The notes under the pieces are model-generated. The model made no database searches and had not been told where the DNA came from. It was given only the letters and a program-made list of their open reading frames with translations. Positions 47,313-55,899 of a stretch of 64,000 nt of DNA are shown here, one piece after another; the first letter of the stretch is position 1; every line of letters starts with the position of its first letter. The translations under genes were made by a program, and so were the position numbers. Location: the NCBI RefSeq assembly GCF_900059565.1, contig NZ_FIZW01000002.1, positions 310,001 to 374,000 of the forward strand, in the 5' to 3' direction. Source of the stretch: Murdochiella massiliensis. Its GTDB lineage: Bacteria; Bacillota; Clostridia; Tissierellales; Peptoniphilaceae.

Positions 47313-48203
47313 CTACTTTATTATTTTTAAATACGTATCGAGCCTTGTGTTGAGGTACCCTGCGAACAGGTCTTCCATGGCACAAAGATTGTGCTTCATA
47401 TGATATTCGTCAAAAGCGTTGTAATAGGCAAGTCTATCCGTGAATTTAATGTCGATCGGTGGGTATCCTGCCTTCATCAGCTCCAGATTCACAAGAAGTC
47501 TGCCGGTACGTCCGTTACCGTCGATAAAAGGATGGATGCTCTCAAACTGGATATGAAAGCGGGCAAGTTTGGTCACAATATGCTCTTGGTTTGCGGCATA
47601 ATCGAAAAGAAGCTGTTCCATCATCGGTTCGATCAGATAGGGCTGCACAGGTTCATGATGTGCTCCCAAAATGCGAACAGGAATTCGTCTGTACACGCCA
47701 CGGTCATCTTTCTTATCCCAAAGCACGAGAGAATGGATCCGCTTGATAACGCCTTCGGTGAGGGGTGATTTCGCTGTTACCAGCTCACAGACAAGGTCGA
47801 ACGCTTCCTTATGACCTACCGCTTCCATGTGATCCTTCAAAGGCTTTTTATCGATCGTCAACCCACGAAGAGCCAGCTCGGTTTCACGAAGTGTCAGCGT
47901 GTTTCCTTCAATGGCATTGGAATTATACGTGTATTCGACCGCAAACTCTTCGGTCAATCTCTCTAGTTCTCCTGCAGTCAGAGGCCGTTTTCTGTCCAAC
48001 TCCTGTTTCTTACGGTCAATCTGGGATAGGAGGCTCTCTTTTGACTTAAATCTACCATCCGTAGGCTTTTCGGCATCAATCGGTATCTTCCAACCGCGTC
48101 CTTTCTGATACGCACCCGGAATTTTCCCTTCCGCACACAATACTCTAACTCGTCTGTCGGAAATCCCCCATTTTTCTGCGGCTTCTTTTACGGTCATAAA
48201 CAT
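47313..48203 (-). CDS. Fic-domain protein with N-terminal helix-turn-helix
   Basis: 296 residues. The first 50 residues form an excisionase/MerR-like DNA-binding domain (TVKEAAEKWGISDRRVRVLCAEGKIPGA, here a helix-turn-helix with wing). The Fic core has the catalytic motif HPFIDGNGRTGR near residues 222-233, and the inhibitory-helix motif SNAIEGN near 94-100, so AMP transfer is probably self-restrained. Fic enzymes usually modify proteins with AMP. Upstream, three ATTCCGATA repeats lie at the likely promoter, suggesting autoregulation. Encoded between the cas operon and an AT-rich lipoprotein gene; whether it serves the CRISPR system is unknown. Confidence 0.88.
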   Translation of the reverse strand: MFMTVKEAAEKWGISDRRVRVLCAEGKIPGAYQKGRGWKIPIDAEKPTDGRFKSKESLLSQIDRKKQELDRKRPLTAGELERLTEEFAVEYTYNSNAIEGNTLTLRETELALRGLTIDKKPLKDHMEAVGHKEAFDLVCELVTAKSPLTEGVIKRIHSLVLWDKKDDRGVYRRIPVRILGAHHEPVQPYLIEPMMEQLLFDYAANQEHIVTKLARFHIQFESIHPFIDGNGRTGRLLVNLELMKAGYPPIDIKFTDRLAYYNAFDEYHMKHNLCAMEDLFAGYLNTRLDTYLKIIK

Positions 48204-48223
48204 ACGTTCTCACCTCCTCTCGC

Positions 48224-48295
48224 TATTTTTACTATATCACTTTATCGGAATAATATATTCTATCGGAATGATAGAATACTTTTTATCGGAATGAC
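48224..48295 (-). promoter_or_regulatory. Candidate operator and promoter of the fic gene
   Basis: On the plus strand TATCGGAAT occurs at 48243, 48261 and 48284 (ATTCCGATA in the fic sense). Near the copy closest to fic the minus strand reads GATATAGT, a fair -10 (TATAGT), with no good -35. Repeats overlapping the -35 region fit a repressor or activator site. Confidence 0.5.
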
Positions 48296-48480
48296 ATTTT
48301 TGATCGCTCTTACCCATGAGCATCATGTTTTCAACCTTTTCTATGAATCTAGGACAAATGACTGAAGAAAATGAACCGTTCAGGCCCGTGCAAGACCGAT
48401 ATCCATGAGAATTTAGCATAATCGCTTGTAGTTCTTTCTCGAATTTCTCATTTGAGAAAACACACTTAATAGTACAAAGA
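48237..48480 (-). other. Possible gene remnant upstream of fic
   Basis: The minus strand has a frame whose inner part (SNEKFEKELQAIMLNSHGY, ICPRFIEKVENMMLMGKSDQ) looks protein-like, but it has no credible start apart from the tail of the lipoprotein gene, and its end runs into the fic operator repeats. It could be a decayed coding fragment. Nothing else recognised here. Confidence 0.25.
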
Positions 48481-49062
48481 CTATTTAGAACGTATCTCGA
48501 TATGGCCAGGACTTCGTTCTGTGTCCGGACAAAAAAGTATTTCAAGTTGATTAAAAGCCTCTTCTGTTACCATATATTCATTACTAACAAGATGATCAAA
48601 ATAATTATTTATTTCCTCTATACCAGCATCTGGAATAATAGCTTGTATCGCATCATGAAATACTTCCTTCATTCCTTCCATTCCGAGATTTCTATTTTTA
48701 TCCGTCTTGTCAATAGTGACTACGATCTTATTCGTATCCGCCGCATTTATCATCTCAACCCAATAATCATGGGTTACTCCAAAATATTTTGTTCTAATAT
48801 TCCCCTTCTCAATGTGTTCAATAGGGCTGTCAGAAAAGGAATTGTAATTTTTTATAAACGTATCTACAACTTCATCTTCAGCGTATTTGCGCGATTCTTC
48901 TGAGCTTTCCATCTCTGATGTGCTATTAATCTCAATGGTCTCTGTTGTACTTGTGCTATTTTGAATAGATTTTTCTTCCCTAACTTTTGAATCTCCACAA
49001 GAGGCCATAAGAAGTGCAAAAACTAAAATCAAGATAACACGGACTGACTTGTTTTTTCTCAT
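48481..49062 (-). CDS. Hypothetical lipoprotein
   Basis: 193 residues. A signal peptide with lipobox LLMASC gives lipid-attached Cys at about 22, followed by a Ser/Thr/Glu-rich linker to residue 58. The remaining domain (VVDTFIKNYNSFSDSPIEHI... YFGVTHDYWVEMIN) is not recognised with confidence; it resembles uncharacterised lipoproteins of Gram-positive mobile regions. The gene is clearly more AT-rich than the flanking core genes, suggesting recent gain. ATG 49060-49062 after AAAAGAG. No operon partner. Confidence 0.6.
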   Translation of the reverse strand: MRKNKSVRVILILVFALLMASCGDSKVREEKSIQNSTSTTETIEINSTSEMESSEESRKYAEDEVVDTFIKNYNSFSDSPIEHIEKGNIRTKYFGVTHDYWVEMINAADTNKIVVTIDKTDKNRNLGMEGMKEVFHDAIQAIIPDAGIEEINNYFDHLVSNEYMVTEEAFNQLEILFCPDTERSPGHIEIRSK

Positions 49063-49230
49063 TTTTCATACTCTTTTCTATTGTTATTTTTTGGGTTAAA
49101 AAACAACTATTTTCCTGTTGTAAACCATCGCCTTTTTCATTCTAATTTATCTGAGTTGTGCTGCCTATCAGAAGGTATGGGCTCTCTTAACTTCTGGCTC
49201 AGAAGGTATTTGAACATACTCCGTTAATTA

Positions 49231-50685
49231 TTATTGGGACAAAAGCACCACCGTCTCAATCTCCGGCGTGTTGGGAAACATGTCCGCCACACAGAGGCAA
49301 TCAAGCATCCAGCCTTGTTGACGAAAATCGCGAAGGTCGCGGGCAAGGGTCTCGGGATAGCAGGAAATATAGACAAGTTCGCGAAGATCGGTAGAAAGAA
49401 GTGCACGGCGCACGCTTTCATCCAAGCCCTTGCGCGGGGGATCGACGAGAACGCAAAGGCGCTCCTTCACGAAGTCAGTTGTCAGGGATGGAAGAATTTC
49501 TTCGGCTTTGGCCGCGATAAAGGAAACATTGGTTAGACCGTTGCGTTCAGCATTCTGACGGGCATCCGCAACGGCTGCTTCAACCATTTCGACGCCGATA
49601 ACGCGCTTTGCCTGCTGCGAAAGAAGCAGCGAGGTAGTGCCGGTACCGCAGTAAAGGTCGAGAACGGTGGCGTCGGGTAAAGCGGAAAAGAAAGAAAGAG
49701 CCTTCGCATACAACGCGGGAGTGAGAAAGCGATTGACTTGAAAAAACGAGGGTGGAGAAACCGTAAAGGAGAGGCCGTTCAATGTCGTTTGCAGGGTTTT
49801 CTGCAGCGTGGCGTAAACGAGTGGCTCACGCAGACGCACGTCGCCCGGACGACGGTTCTGCCCTTGGCAGAGCACCGTAAACGACAGCGGTTGCAGAAGG
49901 ACAAAGAGATCCTTGCGTTGTGCCGAGGAAAGCGGATCGGTAATGAGAGCCGCCAGCGTCTCCCCCTTCTCGTTTGCACGCAAAATGACCATGCGCACGG
50001 CGGAGAAGGTCTTTGCCCAATTCGGCGTCTGCAAGGCCAGTGCATTCCACTGCTGTAGTTTTTGTTCCAAAACCGGCGCGGCAATAACATAGGAAGTAAG
50101 CGGACGCACCTTCCCGTCTCGCGCGGTATCGCCCAGACGTCCGTCCGGCGTCAGACGAAGATTGATCTTATTGCGGTAGTGCGTTTCCTCGGCGGCAATC
50201 CATCCAATTTCCGGCAAATCCGAAGCGGCAAAACCGCCGACACGAACCAGTGCCTCCCGCACGCGGTGCATCTTCCACGCCTTCTGTTCCGCCGGATCCC
50301 AGGCAAGAAGCGGAAAACCGTCATGCGGAGAAAGCAAATCGTCCTCGGACTTGTTACTCAAAAAAGAGGCGCCGTCATTTTGGACATAGGGATTGGACGA
50401 AATCGGGCGCCGATGTGGCGAAGGCGTAAGCAGTTCCACTGCCTCCGCCTCAAGGATATTCTTTTTCCGTTTGTGCACGCGAAGGCGCACGACATCCCCC
50501 GGTAAGGCACCGTAGACAAAGACGGTCCGTCCGATGTCTTCTTCAGGCAGAGGAACTGTGCCGTGTGGCGTAAAGATCACATCCTGCGCCGTCAGGTGCC
50601 CGATGCCGCGACCATCCACCGTAAGGTCGGTCATGGTCGCGGAATATTCTCGATCGGCAAATCGATTGTCCAACTTATTGTTCAT
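49231..50685 (-). CDS. TrmA/RlmD-family RNA (uracil-5-)-methyltransferase
   Basis: 484 residues. An N-terminal TRAM domain, central domain and C-terminal SAM-dependent methyltransferase fold: LDLYCGTGTTSLLL binds SAM, VDPPRKGLDE and YISCYPETLARDL hold the catalytic cysteine loop. Members methylate U in 23S rRNA (RlmD/RlmCD) or tRNA. Unlike the classical RumA proteins, the region after SPHRRPI has no CxxC..C cluster motif, so no iron-sulfur cluster is expected. The start overlaps the aminopeptidase stop by 11 bp; the ribosome binding site is poor, so translation is probably coupled. Confidence 0.88.
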   Translation of the reverse strand: MNNKLDNRFADREYSATMTDLTVDGRGIGHLTAQDVIFTPHGTVPLPEEDIGRTVFVYGALPGDVVRLRVHKRKKNILEAEAVELLTPSPHRRPISSNPYVQNDGASFLSNKSEDDLLSPHDGFPLLAWDPAEQKAWKMHRVREALVRVGGFAASDLPEIGWIAAEETHYRNKINLRLTPDGRLGDTARDGKVRPLTSYVIAAPVLEQKLQQWNALALQTPNWAKTFSAVRMVILRANEKGETLAALITDPLSSAQRKDLFVLLQPLSFTVLCQGQNRRPGDVRLREPLVYATLQKTLQTTLNGLSFTVSPPSFFQVNRFLTPALYAKALSFFSALPDATVLDLYCGTGTTSLLLSQQAKRVIGVEMVEAAVADARQNAERNGLTNVSFIAAKAEEILPSLTTDFVKERLCVLVDPPRKGLDESVRRALLSTDLRELVYISCYPETLARDLRDFRQQGWMLDCLCVADMFPNTPEIETVVLLSQ

Positions 50686-51979
50686 CGTTCAAAAAGGCGG
50701 TTAGGGTGCGAATCATGGCATCGTGGTCGGCCACACCGCCTAATTCGCGCACGGAATGCATGCCGAGGACGGGGTTTCCGACGTCGGCATTTAAGATGGT
50801 TGTCCATTGCTCATCCATCGCGCCGATCGTGGCACCTCCACGCTTATCGGAATGATTGTGGAACGTCTGGAAGGTCACACCGGCCTTTTCCGCGTAGAGG
50901 CGCACGCGTGCGCCGCCTTCCCCATCGGTAATATAGCTCTTGGAGGCCGCATATTTCAGCACCGGGCCGTGATTGAGAAGCGGACGATTGGTCGGGTCTG
51001 CGCAATCCGTATGATTGGGATGCACGGCATGCGCCATGTCACAGGAAACCGTGAAGCTCTTGGCTAAGGCAACCGCGAAATCTTCCTCGTCGCCGCCCAG
51101 ACTGCGGACGATGCGCGAAAGGACATCCCGAAGCGTCGCCGAATCCGCCCCTTTACGACTCATCGAGCCGATTTCTTCATGGTCGTGCAAAGCGATGACC
51201 TGATGCACGTTTGCCGTCTTCGCCTGCGTCAGCGCCGTGGTCGCGGCATGGCACATGGCCAGGTTGTCCAAACGTCCGACGGAAAGGAATTCTTCATTTT
51301 CTCCGAGGAACATTCCCTTTTGTACATCATAAAGGAACAGATCCGCATCCAAAATTGCTTCACGAGAAATACCGGCTTCCTGCGCAACAACCGCCAGAAA
51401 ATCGCCTTTCTTACCCGGTTCATCCGCCATACACCAAATCGGCGCCATGCCATTCTGCGGCCTGATTTCGCCATTTTTGTTCACCTCACGATCCATATGG
51501 ATGGCCAAGCTGGGGATGATCACCAGCGGTCGGGTGAGATGAATTTTCTTCACGGCATAGCCGCGCGGCGAGTCGTCTTTTACCAGCAAGCGACCGGCCA
51601 CGGAGAGCGGACGATCCAGCCAGGTGCGCAAAATCAATCCGCCGTAGGGCTCGACATTGAGCTGGCCGTATCCGCTTCGCGGCATATTCACGTTTTGTTT
51701 CAGCTGGAAACCCGGCGAGTCATTGTGCGCCCCGATGATGTGAAAACCGGCATCCGCCTGTTTTGCTGTACAAAAGGCGAAAATTGTGGCATCCGAAATT
51801 TCCACATAGTACGTTTTTTCGGGCTCCAGTTTCCAGCGGGAAGTCAGCGTAAGCTGCGTAAATCCTGCTTTGTTCAGAAGCGCTTTTTCCTGTTCCGTCG
51901 CCTGGTAGGCGGTCGGGGAACCGTCAATAAACTGCAACAGCTCTTTTGCGCGCTGACGCGCCTGTTTCGTGATTTTCAT
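50675..51979 (-). CDS. M18-family aspartyl aminopeptidase
   Basis: 434 residues. Zinc exopeptidase that removes N-terminal acidic or other residues from peptides in the cytosol. Metal-binding motifs are HNDSPGFQLK near residue 80, the central region AMCHAATTALTQ with HDHEEIGSMS near 255-264 (catalytic Glu and metal ligand), and the C-terminal THQTFHNHSD-like stretch. ATG 51977-51979 follows AAAAGGAGAAAGC. Upstream gene of a pair with the RNA methyltransferase. Confidence 0.92.
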   Translation of the reverse strand: MKITKQARQRAKELLQFIDGSPTAYQATEQEKALLNKAGFTQLTLTSRWKLEPEKTYYVEISDATIFAFCTAKQADAGFHIIGAHNDSPGFQLKQNVNMPRSGYGQLNVEPYGGLILRTWLDRPLSVAGRLLVKDDSPRGYAVKKIHLTRPLVIIPSLAIHMDREVNKNGEIRPQNGMAPIWCMADEPGKKGDFLAVVAQEAGISREAILDADLFLYDVQKGMFLGENEEFLSVGRLDNLAMCHAATTALTQAKTANVHQVIALHDHEEIGSMSRKGADSATLRDVLSRIVRSLGGDEEDFAVALAKSFTVSCDMAHAVHPNHTDCADPTNRPLLNHGPVLKYAASKSYITDGEGGARVRLYAEKAGVTFQTFHNHSDKRGGATIGAMDEQWTTILNADVGNPVLGMHSVRELGGVADHDAMIRTLTAFLNDEQ

Positions 51980-52045
51980 GCTTTCTCCTTTTATTTCCTA
52001 TGGCCTTTTGGAAGGCCTTGCGCCGTAATGCCTTGGATCGATTCA

Positions 52046-52606
52046 CTACACGCCCTGAATCCAGTGCGTAATGAATACGCGAATGCCGATGAACAACAAA
52101 ATCGCTCCGCCGACAAAGCCCGCCGGCTTTTGATAACGCTGTCCGAAATAGTGTCCGATATACACGCCGGCAAACGAGAACAGCCCTGTGCATACCGTGA
52201 TGAGCGGAATCGCCGTCCATAAATTCACTTCCATCATAGCAAAGGTAACGCCCACCGCAAAGGCATCAATGCTGGTCGCTACAGCAAGGGGAAACATGGT
52301 ACGCCAGGAAAAATCGCCCGTAGGACAGATTTCCGGATTCAACGCCTCGCGTATCATCTGCACGCCCAAATAGCCGAGAATAAAAAGGATCACCCAATGA
52401 TCGATGGCCTGCATGGACTGGGCAATCCATGAGCCCAATAAAAACCCGAAAATCGGCATCAACCCCTGAAAACCGCCGAAATACGCACCGACAAAAAGGC
52501 CATGATGCACCTTCAGTTCCTTTACCGCAAGTCCTTTACATATTGCTACCGAAAAAGCATCCAAAGAAACCCCCACAGCCAACAGCAGCAGTTCAAAAAA
52601 TGTCAT
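52046..52606 (-). CDS. mntP: Manganese efflux pump MntP
   Basis: 186 residues with six hydrophobic segments in two inverted repeats, each with the acidic LDAFSVA (residues 15-21) or IDAFAVG (about 113-119) motif for Mn(II). This is the DUF204/MntP family, which exports excess manganese. In many bacteria a yybP-ykoY manganese riboswitch precedes it; the 250 bp before this gene show no obvious one. Confidence 0.93.
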   Translation of the reverse strand: MTFFELLLLAVGVSLDAFSVAICKGLAVKELKVHHGLFVGAYFGGFQGLMPIFGFLLGSWIAQSMQAIDHWVILFILGYLGVQMIREALNPEICPTGDFSWRTMFPLAVATSIDAFAVGVTFAMMEVNLWTAIPLITVCTGLFSFAGVYIGHYFGQRYQKPAGFVGGAILLFIGIRVFITHWIQGV

Positions 52607-52853
52607 CCTCTTCCTTTCCGGATTTTACAAAAACACACTTTTATAAAATCCACCTTCATCTCCAAATTATGGTGCTTTTTTACCCCAAAAAGGGGAATCC
52701 TTCCGAAAAAACGGATGATTTTCAAAAAAATACCTCGATTTTTCCAAAAATTATTCTCCTCTTGTTGTTTATTTCCATTTTTGATAAACTATGACGGAAA
52801 TTGAAAGAAAGAGAGTATTTCTTTCATTTTCACTGAACAAACAGGAGGGAAAA

Positions 52854-53057
52854 ATGCTCAAAACGAAATACATTGTACAGTATCAAGGTCGCGAAGTCGA
52901 TATGGAAGACCTGGTCAAACAGGCAAAACAATACTGGAAGCAGGGCGGTCATAAATTGGGCGAAATGGAAACGCTGGATATTTATGTTAAGCCGGAAGAA
53001 TCTGCCGCCTATTACAGCATCAATGACGAAGAGCAGAAAGGGCGCATCGCCTTTTAA
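52854..53057 (+). CDS. Small DUF6465-like protein
   Basis: 67 residues. Its plan (KYIVQYQGREVDMEDLVKQAK, then LDIYVKPEESAAYYSIN and a final GRIAF) fits the small DUF6465 proteins common in clostridia, one alpha helix and a few strands, function unknown. ATG 52854 follows AGGAGGGAAAA. Followed by a strong terminator. Confidence 0.75.
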   Translation: MLKTKYIVQYQGREVDMEDLVKQAKQYWKQGGHKLGEMETLDIYVKPEESAAYYSINDEEQKGRIAF

Positions 53058-53120
53058 CCAAACGACTTTCCGCATATTTTCCAACGGAAAAATGTGCCAA
53101 CGACAACGTTACAAAAGCGA

Positions 53121-53160
53121 AGACGAGCCGCGCACGAACGCGCAGCTCGTCTTTTGTTTT
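53121..53160. terminator. Bidirectional terminator
   Basis: Stem AGACGAGC...GCTCGTCT with an inner GCGC/GCGC part and TTTTGTTTT. It serves the plus-strand DUF6465-like gene and the minus-strand desulfoferrodoxin gene. Confidence 0.8.
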
Positions 53161-53185
53161 TCTCTCGATAACCGAGAAAGAAGAT

Positions 53186-53557
53186 TTAGGCTTCGGCTTT
53201 CCAGAGGCCATGCTTATTGCAATGCTCATAGACCGTAGCGGGGCCGTCTTCTACCAGGAATTCCGCCTTCGGCTCTTCGCCCGGCTTTAATGCGACGCTT
53301 TGGAATTTGTCGCCCTGTACAACGGCGATCATGGTAATGAAATGATCTTCTTCCATCGGATGAACGGTTTCGCCCACGACAACCGAAATCTTGTTGCCCT
53401 CACGTTTAACAGCGGGAACGTGCTTCTCTACTGCTGCATCTTGGGTGTTGGCTTCCAGCTTTTTCGTCGGCTCGCCACAGCATACCGGCGTTACTTTACC
53501 CACCTGATTGGCTTTGATATACATCGCGCCACAATGTTCACAATAATAAAACTCCAT
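53186..53557 (-). CDS. dfx: Desulfoferrodoxin (superoxide reductase)
   Basis: 123 residues. Reduces superoxide without releasing oxygen, a defence used by strict anaerobes. The N-terminal rubredoxin-like iron site has cysteines 6, 9, 26 and 27 (CEHC and CC). The C-terminal superoxide reductase site has His in EKHVPA and EEDHFITM and the Cys-His pair CNKHGLW. ATG 53555-53557 follows AAGGAGGAGCT. Monocistronic. The sulfur and iron ligands appear complete. Confidence 0.96.
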   Translation of the reverse strand: MEFYYCEHCGAMYIKANQVGKVTPVCCGEPTKKLEANTQDAAVEKHVPAVKREGNKISVVVGETVHPMEEDHFITMIAVVQGDKFQSVALKPGEEPKAEFLVEDGPATVYEHCNKHGLWKAEA

Positions 53558-53668
53558 AGCTCCTCCTTCATGTGATAAACCATCCTGAACTTTCGGAAGG
53601 AATTTCCTAAACCGTAAGTCCTGACGAGCGTTTTCGCCCTTCGTTTCGTTTAATACCCTAAATCCGTC

Positions 53669-53697
53669 TTGTCACACGAGATTCTGCACGGTATAAT
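53669..53697 (+). promoter_or_regulatory. lexA promoter
   Basis: TTGTCA (53669-53674), 17-bp spacer, TATAAT (53692-53697). The LexA box follows at once. Confidence 0.8.
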
Positions 53698-53701
53698 AAA
53701 A

Positions 53702-53715
53702 GCGAAAATTTGTTC
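53702..53715 (+). promoter_or_regulatory. lexA: LexA box
   Basis: CGAAAATTTGTTCG, one base from the Gram-positive CGAACNNNNGTTCG consensus, sitting 4 bp after the -10 and over the expected start point. Autorepression of lexA is the usual arrangement. Confidence 0.8.
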
Positions 53716-53798
53716 GTTTTGATAAAACCGGTCGGAAAAAGTTGACGGCGAAAGACGTCCGGCTTTCCGGCATGGGCTGTTCGACAAAGGAGGCGACA

Positions 53799-54434
53799 AT
53801 GCAATCCCCGGTACAAAAAAGGCGTTCCGCGATGCTGCATTATATCTCTTCATATTGGACGGAGAACGGCATTGCGCCCACTGTTCGTGAAATTCAGGAA
53901 GCCTTGGGCATTCGTTCCACCTCGACCGTCTCAAAGGACCTCCATGCACTTATCGATGCCGAACAGATCACGATGACCAAAGGCTCATACCGCTCCATTC
54001 GCCCGGTGGAAGATCTTTCGGTGGCGGAAACAAAAGATACCCCCTATCGGGAAGATGTCTTTGATATTCCGGTCTACGGTGCCGTCGCGGCCGGACAACC
54101 TATCTATGCCGATGACTATACAGAAGAGTCCATCCCCCTGCCGACGGCGTTTTTTCATCCGGACGGAGGCGACTACTTTATTTTGAAGATTCACGGTGAA
54201 TCCATGATCGAAGCCGGTATCTTTGACGGTGACCACGTCATCGTCCGCCGCCAACAGACCGCCCGCAACGGACAACAGGTCGTCGCCCTGATCGAAGATT
54301 CGGCAACGGTAAAAACGTTCTTTCAGCGCGCGGGCTATGTCGAATTGCGCCCCGAAAACGCGGCGCTTGAACCGATTATTGTAAACGAATGTCGTATTTT
54401 AGGCGTTGTCTGCGGACTCTATCGCCTCTATTAA
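53799..54434 (+). CDS. lexA: LexA repressor
   Basis: 211 residues. Controls the SOS response: on DNA damage RecA promotes self-cleavage. The winged helix at 1-65 has the recognition region SVxxxSTVSKDLHALI. The cleavage bond is Ala98-Gly99 in PVYGAVAAGQP; the catalytic pair is Ser135 in HGESMIEAG and Lys172 in ATVKTFF. ATG 53799 follows AAAGGAGGCGACA; earlier in-frame codons lie in the operator region. Its own promoter carries a LexA box. Confidence 0.96.
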   Translation: MQSPVQKRRSAMLHYISSYWTENGIAPTVREIQEALGIRSTSTVSKDLHALIDAEQITMTKGSYRSIRPVEDLSVAETKDTPYREDVFDIPVYGAVAAGQPIYADDYTEESIPLPTAFFHPDGGDYFILKIHGESMIEAGIFDGDHVIVRRQQTARNGQQVVALIEDSATVKTFFQRAGYVELRPENAALEPIIVNECRILGVVCGLYRLY

Positions 54435-54451
54435 ACAGTAGCTCTTTTCAA

Positions 54452-54530
54452 AAAAGGAGGGGCTTTGCGCGGCTCCGTAACGTCGGATTTACGTTTCACG
54501 TTATGGAGGCTGCCTGCCCCTCCTTTTGCT
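54452..54530. terminator. Long bidirectional hairpin after lexA
   Basis: Arms AAAAAGGAGGGGC and GCCCCTCCTTTT enclose a second inverted repeat GGCTCCGTAACGT / ACGTTATGGAGGC. The tracts of A and T allow termination on both strands, for lexA and the convergent folC. At nearly 80 bp it is longer than most terminators. Confidence 0.75.
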
Positions 54531-54559
54531 TCTTTTTATTTCTCTTGTCCTCAATATGA

Positions 54560-55828
54560 CTATCTATTTTCTAGCCAACGGCTCGCACCATCCAGCAGAT
54601 AGAGAGATCCTGCCGCCACAAACATTGCATCCGGATGCGCAAGATAGGCTTCGTCCATCGCTTTTCCCATCGCGGTAATCACAGCGTCGTCCTCTTCGTC
54701 CTGCACGGGAATGCGATAGACGGCATCAAACGCCGAAAAAAACTCTTGTTGCTCTTCCCCGCTCAATTTGCCGTCATGCATGCCAAACAAAAGAATGCGT
54801 TCTTTCCCTTGTGCCGGAGGGCAAGCGCATAACGCATCCAGGTTTTCCACCAGCATTTCGGCCGCCTGATGATTGTGGGCACCGTCGATGAAAACGAGCG
54901 GATCAAAAGAAAGCATTTCCAGTCTTCCGGGAAGGTAGGCTTCCGCCACGGCGGCATGTACCGCATCAAAAATTTCTTCCGGACGCGGAAAATTCCCCGT
55001 CGGGAAAAGAGCCGCCGCTGTCGAGGAATCGGGCGCAAGCAATTCTTCCAGCGCCGTCAAGGCGGTGCCGAAATTCTGCAGCTGATGGCGCCCGATGAGC
55101 CGTGCCCGGTACTCTCCGCTCAATGGTCCGCGTGTAAAGGTGAACTGCAACGCCGGATGCTCCTTGGGCATCCAACGAAGCTTGTCGTTCGTCATCGTTG
55201 AAGGGGAAAAGAAAACCAATGATGCCCCCTTTTCTTCGGCAACCTTTCGCAGCACCGATTCCGCCTCCGGGCACTGATTCGCCGATACGGCAAGCGAGCC
55301 CGTTTGGAGTACCCCCGCTTTTGCACGGGCGATCTCTTCAATGGTGTTTCCAAGACGATCGCGATGATCAAAATCAATGGTCGTAAACACGGTCATGATC
55401 GTAGAAAGCAGATTCGTGCAATCATCCAGACCGCCTATGCCGGCTTCCATGATCAGCACGCGCGCCTCCTCCCGATAGGCAAGAAGGGCCTCCACCATAC
55501 TGCGTGCAAAATAGGGAATGTACGGCAAATTTTCCGCCTTGCCTTTTTTCTCCATTTCCTGTTGAATGGCCATGGAGCGTTCATGAGTAATCGGCTTCGA
55601 TTGCAGCATGATTCGCTCTTCATAGTGATGCACGTGCGGTGAGACGAAGTGGCCCACTTTTTCGGGCAACAGCTTTTCCAAAGCCAGAGCGATCGTTCGT
55701 CCCGTCGATCCTTTTCCGTTGGTGCCGATGAGATGAATAATGCATTTGTCTTTTTCGGGATGATCGAACGCTTCCAGCCAACGATAGGTGGCCTTTTGCA
55801 ACGCATTCCATTCCTGTTTCGGGCGCAT
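54560..55828 (-). CDS. folC: Folylpolyglutamate synthase/dihydrofolate synthase
   Basis: 422 residues. Adds glutamates to folates, possibly also makes dihydrofolate. P-loop LIGTNGKGSTGR is near residues 33-44; the Mur-ligase core continues with VLIMEAGIGGLDDCTN and FTTIDFDHRDRLG, then the C-terminal FIDGAHNHQAAEML. ATG 55826-55828 after CAGGAGGACACC. Gene context is otherwise unrelated. Confidence 0.92.
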   Translation of the reverse strand: MRPKQEWNALQKATYRWLEAFDHPEKDKCIIHLIGTNGKGSTGRTIALALEKLLPEKVGHFVSPHVHHYEERIMLQSKPITHERSMAIQQEMEKKGKAENLPYIPYFARSMVEALLAYREEARVLIMEAGIGGLDDCTNLLSTIMTVFTTIDFDHRDRLGNTIEEIARAKAGVLQTGSLAVSANQCPEAESVLRKVAEEKGASLVFFSPSTMTNDKLRWMPKEHPALQFTFTRGPLSGEYRARLIGRHQLQNFGTALTALEELLAPDSSTAAALFPTGNFPRPEEIFDAVHAAVAEAYLPGRLEMLSFDPLVFIDGAHNHQAAEMLVENLDALCACPPAQGKERILLFGMHDGKLSGEEQQEFFSAFDAVYRIPVQDEEDDAVITAMGKAMDEAYLAHPDAMFVAAGSLYLLDGASRWLENR

Positions 55829-55899
55829 GGTGTCCTCCTGTTATGGATCATCGGACTTTTTCGTTTAAGCCACGGCCGATGATCGCCTGAGCGCAGACG

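Noticed and set aside
52607-52790. yybP-ykoY manganese riboswitch upstream of mntP
   Set aside because: Expected from other genomes, but no matching core or terminator pair could be recognised.
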